Assembly (NCBI GenBank): GCA_016933985.1
Contig: JAFGTU010000199.1
Location: 1-8,263 of the forward strand
DNA length: 8,263 nt
Direction of reading: 5' to 3'
From: Sedimentisphaerales bacterium
Lineage (GTDB): Bacteria; Planctomycetota; Phycisphaerae; Sedimentisphaerales; Anaerobacaceae
The position numbers were made by a program, and so were the translations under genes. Position 1 is the first letter of the stretch. Every line of letters starts with the position of its first letter. Below are positions 4,879-8,263 of this stretch, in pieces. Below the pieces are notes generated by a model. The model saw nothing but the letters and a program-made list of their open reading frames with translations. It made no database searches and was not told the DNA's origin.

Positions 4879-6036
4879 ATGGTTCGACGTATTGCGATAC
4901 TGGGTTCTACGGGTTCTATCGGGAGGAATGCGCTGCGTGTTATCGAGGGCCTGGGGGAGGGGTATTCGGTATTTGCTCTTAGTGCGAACAGTAAGGTCGA
5001 GCTGTTGGCCGAGCAGGCACGGGCGTTTGGCGCCAAGGTTGTTGCTATTACCGATGCGAGCTGTCGAGGGCGGCTTGTTGATTTGCTGGGGGGGCTTGAT
5101 GTCGAGATATTGAGCGGGTCCGAGAGCCTCGCGGCTCTCGCGCAGCTTGATGAAGTCGATACCGTCGTGACGGCGATTGTGGGTGCGGCGGGGCTGTCGG
5201 CCGTGCTGGCTGCCGCCAAGAAGGGAAAACGCCTTGCCATTGCCAATAAGGAGCCGCTGGTCGTCGCCGGCGAGCTTTTGATGGCCGAGGCGGCCAGGAG
5301 CGGCAGCGAGATTCTGCCGGTGGATAGCGAACATTCGGCCATTTTTCAGGCGATGCAGACGGGCAAGCGGACCGAGGTTGCGAAGATTATCCTGACGGCC
5401 TCCGGGGGGCCGTTCCTCAAGCTCAGCGGGCAGGAGATGGAGGATGTTACCTTAGAGCAGGCCCTTGCGCATCCGACGTGGGATATGGGCCCGAAGGTTA
5501 CTATCGACTCGGCGACGATGATGAATAAGGCCCTTGAAATCATCGAGGCAAGGTGGCTTTTCGACGTTCCTGTTGAAAGAATTGAAGTTTTGATACATCC
5601 GGAGTCGATAGTACACTCTTTGGTCGAGTTCGTAGATGGTTCGGTAATTGGCCAGTTGGGCGAGCCGGATATGTGCCTTCCGATCCAGTACGCTTTGACC
5701 TACCCGGATCGTCTCGCCGGTCGGGCTAGGGCGCCGCAGTTGGCCGAAATTGGGAGGCTCAATTTCAGCAAGCCTGACGGCGAGGTATTCCGCGCGCTGC
5801 CTCTGGCTTACGAAGTCTGCCGGGCAGGCGGTACCGCGGCGGCGGTCTTCAACGCGGCTAACGAGGCGGCCGTAGAAGAGTTCTTGGCGGGAAAGATAAG
5901 ATTTGTTAATATACTTGAGCTTGTAGAAGATTGCCTGAACAGGCACGATGTCAAGACCGGCGTGTCGCTCGAAGAGCTGCTCGAAGCCGACGCCTGGGCG
6001 AGACGTCAAGTCTCTGCACTGACGTGCAGCACGTAG
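4879..6036 (+). CDS. dxr: 1-deoxy-D-xylulose 5-phosphate reductoisomerase (DXR/IspC)
   Basis: Converts 1-deoxy-D-xylulose 5-phosphate to 2-C-methyl-D-erythritol 4-phosphate with NADPH and a divalent metal, in the cytoplasm: the committed step of the MEP isoprenoid pathway. At 385 residues it is full length. The NADPH loop GSTGSIG is at 9-15 and the NKE motif at 123-125. Metal ligands are D149 and E151 in PVDSEH and E220 in NKALE (216-220). TASGGPF, HPTWDMG, the flexible-loop region GEPDMCLPI and the C-terminal FNAANEAAVEEFL are all recognisable. Position 126 is proline (NKEPLV), where E. coli has serine. The start ATG is fixed because the upstream frame reaches a TAA at 4858-4860 with no other start, although the best Shine-Dalgarno is 21 nt away. 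rseP follows after 42 nt. Confidence 0.98.
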   Translation: MVRRIAILGSTGSIGRNALRVIEGLGEGYSVFALSANSKVELLAEQARAFGAKVVAITDASCRGRLVDLLGGLDVEILSGSESLAALAQLDEVDTVVTAIVGAAGLSAVLAAAKKGKRLAIANKEPLVVAGELLMAEAARSGSEILPVDSEHSAIFQAMQTGKRTEVAKIILTASGGPFLKLSGQEMEDVTLEQALAHPTWDMGPKVTIDSATMMNKALEIIEARWLFDVPVERIEVLIHPESIVHSLVEFVDGSVIGQLGEPDMCLPIQYALTYPDRLAGRARAPQLAEIGRLNFSKPDGEVFRALPLAYEVCRAGGTAAAVFNAANEAAVEEFLAGKIRFVNILELVEDCLNRHDVKTGVSLEELLEADAWARRQVSALTCST

Positions 6037-6078
6037 TCTATATAGTTTTGTGAAAGCCTTTGAGCTGGGGGCGTGTTA

Positions 6079-8263
6079 ATGTCGAAACCTAAGAGTTTGT
6101 TTGGCAAGTCATTCAAGGTATTGCTTTTGGCGGCGATTGTCGCCGGCGCTATCTACTTGATTGTTCGCAATATCGATGCTTTCGGGAACGTGCTTCTCGT
6201 ACTGCTCGGTTTTGGCGTTGTGATTCTGGTTCACGAGTTCGGGCATTTCATCTCGGCGAAGCTGTGCGGGATAAAGGTTGAGATGTTTTCGATAGGTTTT
6301 CCGCCGATTCTGATTGGCTTTAAGAGGGCGGCGGATGGTTTTCGCGTTCGCGTTCTGCCGGGATTTTTCGCTGAGGCGCGCGGCGACGATGCCGAAGACG
6401 ACAAGGGCGAGTCCGGCCAAATGCGGGATGAGGGCGACAAGGCCGATGACAGCCTGCTGAGCCTGACCGTCGGCGGCAAGGGCCGGGCCTGGGATACCGA
6501 GTACTGCGTCGGCCTGATTCCGGTGGGCGGGTTTGTCAAGATGCTGGGGCAGGATGATACGGGCAACGTCAAGGCCAGCGACGACCCTCGCTCCTTTGCC
6601 AATAAGCCGGTGTCGGCGCGGATGGCCGTTATTGCCGCAGGAGTGGTGTGCAATGTAATCCTTGCGGCCATAATTTTTGTGGCCGTATTCCTGATTGGAA
6701 TAAAACAACCGCCGGCGGTGGTCGGGGGGATCGAGCCTAATTCGCCGGCCGAACATGCCGGGCTGCAAATCGCCGACCGGATCATCGAGATAGACGGGAA
6801 GAGCAAGAATATCGATATGACGGATGTGATGCTTGCAGCGGCCCTATCTAAAAACGGCGAAAAGGTCAAGATGAAGATTGACCGTACCGGAGAGGTCTTT
6901 GATCTTGAGCTGGCATCGACGAAGCAGCCGGACCAGCCGCTCAAAACGTTCGGAATCCAACTGCCGTTGAGCCTCAAGATAGCCAAGTTCGATGAGCCGA
7001 AGCAAGTCAAAGAGCTACAGGCGAAGACAGGTCTTGCCCCGGGAGACGTGATCAAGTCGATCAATGGACGCCCGGTCGAGCAATACTGGGATTTCGAGCC
7101 AATTTTCGAAAAGACCTACACGCCTACTGTCAAGCTCTTGACGGAGCGGAAGAGCAAAAATGGGAAAACTGATCTTATCGATAGGGAGCTTGCGCTTTCA
7201 TGGAATATCGGAGATGACGTGCCGGACCAGAATGATCTGAAGCTTCGCCACATCCACTCGATGGTGCCCCGGTTGCTGGTCACAAAGGTCAATAAAGTGG
7301 TACGCAAAGGTCCCGAGCGAAAGCTCCCCGGCCGAATTCTCGATAGAATGCTCGGATTGATGGGAAGAAAGCCCGCGGAACGCGAGACCGTCCTTTCCGA
7401 CCTGAAAGTCGGCGACGTGATTCTTGCGGTCGGAGACGTGCAGAATCCGACGTATAATGAGATGCGTCGTGTTACCAAGGAGCACGAGGACAAGGATCTG
7501 CTCGTGAAAGTGCTGCGCGCCGATGCGAGCGGCGATGAGAAGCCTGTGAGCGTTACGGTCAAGCCAGTCCTTTCGGCCGGCAGGAATGAAGTCTCTATTG
7601 GCATCGCCCTGGCGCTCGATGCCGCACATCCGGTTGTCGCAGATACGATAGCGGCTGGGGACGATGCGACCAAGCCGACTATCCCTCGTGGGGCGGTGAT
7701 AACGGCCGTCGACAGGGAGCCTGTTTCGAGCTTCTATGATGTTGTACGAGAGATACAGAAGTACCCGGGCGAACATATCACTATCGACTACCGACTCAAC
7801 GAGGAAAACGCCGGGGCCGTTGCCCTGACAGTCGCCAGCGATGACAGCGCATTCACGGTAAAATCGGGGTTTGCTGAGGCTGTGCCGTTTGAGCTACGCA
7901 AAGACCTATATAAGGCGAAGAACCCTGTCGACGCCATTATGATGGGCAGCAGGAAGACCGTTTCGATGATTGCACAGACATATCTGACGATCAGGCGGTT
8001 GATTGCGGGGGCCGTTAGTCCTAAGAGCCTGATGGGTCCGGTGGGCATCCTCGCGGCCAGCTACCATACCGTGGCGGACAAGATGTGGATTGAGTACCTC
8101 TTCCTCATCGGGCTGATAAATGCCGCCATTGCAGTATTTAACTTCCTTCCTCTGCCCCCGCTCGACGGCGGTCTGGCGGCATTCCTCGTCGTTGAGAAGA
8201 TCAAGGGCTCAGCCGTAAGCGAACGGACACAAGGGATTATTGTTCGCATCGGGCTGGCATTCG
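6079..8263 (+). CDS. rseP: RseP-type site-2 intramembrane zinc metalloprotease, enlarged, cut by window edge
   Basis: At least 728 residues without a stop, running off the right edge; E. coli RseP has about 450. RseP cleaves anti-sigma factors and signal-peptide remnants within the inner membrane. Membrane segments lie near 12-30 and 35-51, directly before the zinc motif HEFGH (52-56). An insertion of about 50 residues (roughly 84-137) with an acidic core (102-125) precedes WDTEY and the conserved PVGGFVKM. A further membrane helix is at 182-207, with GVVCN where E. coli has GPxxN. PDZ-like regions lie near 214-280, 303-345, 397-495 and 507-585. The C-terminal catalytic part is intact: MGPVGI, a hydrophobic helix, then NFLPLPPLDGG (688-698) with the expected zinc ligand D696, and VEKIKG. 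GGGGG lies 7 nt before the ATG. An in-frame GTG at 6073 is less likely. It lies 42 nt after dxr and is probably co-transcribed with it. Confidence 0.95.
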   Translation, partial: MSKPKSLFGKSFKVLLLAAIVAGAIYLIVRNIDAFGNVLLVLLGFGVVILVHEFGHFISAKLCGIKVEMFSIGFPPILIGFKRAADGFRVRVLPGFFAEARGDDAEDDKGESGQMRDEGDKADDSLLSLTVGGKGRAWDTEYCVGLIPVGGFVKMLGQDDTGNVKASDDPRSFANKPVSARMAVIAAGVVCNVILAAIIFVAVFLIGIKQPPAVVGGIEPNSPAEHAGLQIADRIIEIDGKSKNIDMTDVMLAAALSKNGEKVKMKIDRTGEVFDLELASTKQPDQPLKTFGIQLPLSLKIAKFDEPKQVKELQAKTGLAPGDVIKSINGRPVEQYWDFEPIFEKTYTPTVKLLTERKSKNGKTDLIDRELALSWNIGDDVPDQNDLKLRHIHSMVPRLLVTKVNKVVRKGPERKLPGRILDRMLGLMGRKPAERETVLSDLKVGDVILAVGDVQNPTYNEMRRVTKEHEDKDLLVKVLRADASGDEKPVSVTVKPVLSAGRNEVSIGIALALDAAHPVVADTIAAGDDATKPTIPRGAVITAVDREPVSSFYDVVREIQKYPGEHITIDYRLNEENAGAVALTVASDDSAFTVKSGFAEAVPFELRKDLYKAKNPVDAIMMGSRKTVSMIAQTYLTIRRLIAGAVSPKSLMGPVGILAASYHTVADKMWIEYLFLIGLINAAIAVFNFLPLPPLDGGLAAFLVVEKIKGSAVSERTQGIIVRIGLAF

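Noticed and set aside
4868..5113. 81-codon open frame overlapping the start of dxr
   Set aside because: It has good Shine-Dalgarno spacing, but the peptide (Arg/Leu/Trp-rich) looks like an out-of-frame reading of dxr. Kept only as a possible translational effect.
6014..6029. Hairpin CTGCAC-TGAC-GTGCAG at the end of dxr
   Set aside because: A 6-bp stem within the last codons, with no T-run after it and rseP following closely; probably chance rather than a terminator.
6231..7064. 277-codon minus-strand open frame
   Set aside because: Lies wholly inside rseP on the opposite strand. The Ser/Arg/Pro/Ala-rich product is typical of an antisense shadow in a GC-rich gene.

Overview
The window looks like ordinary chromosomal DNA from a moderately GC-rich, Gram-negative-type bacterium. 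A planctomycete of the Phycisphaerae/Sedimentisphaerales kind is my best guess. The reasons are an unusually long multi-PDZ RseP-like protease encoded directly after dxr, a Tat-exported TIM-barrel-like protein of no assigned function, a small lipoprotein phosphoesterase, and intergenic DNA full of degenerate short tandem repeats. The taxonomic call is inference: there is no rRNA or other decisive marker here.

Left end (1-609): no complete gene. The first 100 bases could hold the last 32 codons of a plus-strand gene. They are followed by a motif (143-161) that resembles insertion-sequence ends, then by a run of short repeat arrays with different unit lengths (7, 9, 7 and 8 nt), a GC-rich hairpin and a canonical G-quadruplex motif.

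Minus-strand block (610-4632): reading in the direction of transcription, a Tat-signal TIM-barrel-like protein (4632-3562), a possible terminator, a tRNA-Ser(CGA) with its own likely promoter (3392-3306), recJ (3274-1505) and a lipoprotein metallophosphoesterase (1476-610). recJ starts about 31 nt after the tRNA and the phosphoesterase 28 nt after recJ, so these three probably share transcripts.

Divergent intergenic (4633-4878): a good sigma70-type promoter for dxr (TTGACA, 17 bp, TAGTAT) faces a TATAAT box pointing at the Tat-protein gene.

Plus-strand block (4879-8263): dxr (ispC), the committed step of the MEP isoprenoid pathway, then after 42 nt an rseP-type site-2 protease gene that runs off the right edge. 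dxr and rseP are commonly neighbours in bacteria, linking isoprenoid and undecaprenyl carrier supply with envelope stress control. The protease here has an acidic insertion of about 50 residues after its first catalytic motif and three to four PDZ-like regions where the E. coli protein has two.

I found no CRISPR array, no complete mobile element and no clear new multi-gene system. The most unusual structures are the repeat-array mosaic at 204-518, the G-quadruplex motif at 581-600 and the enlarged RseP.
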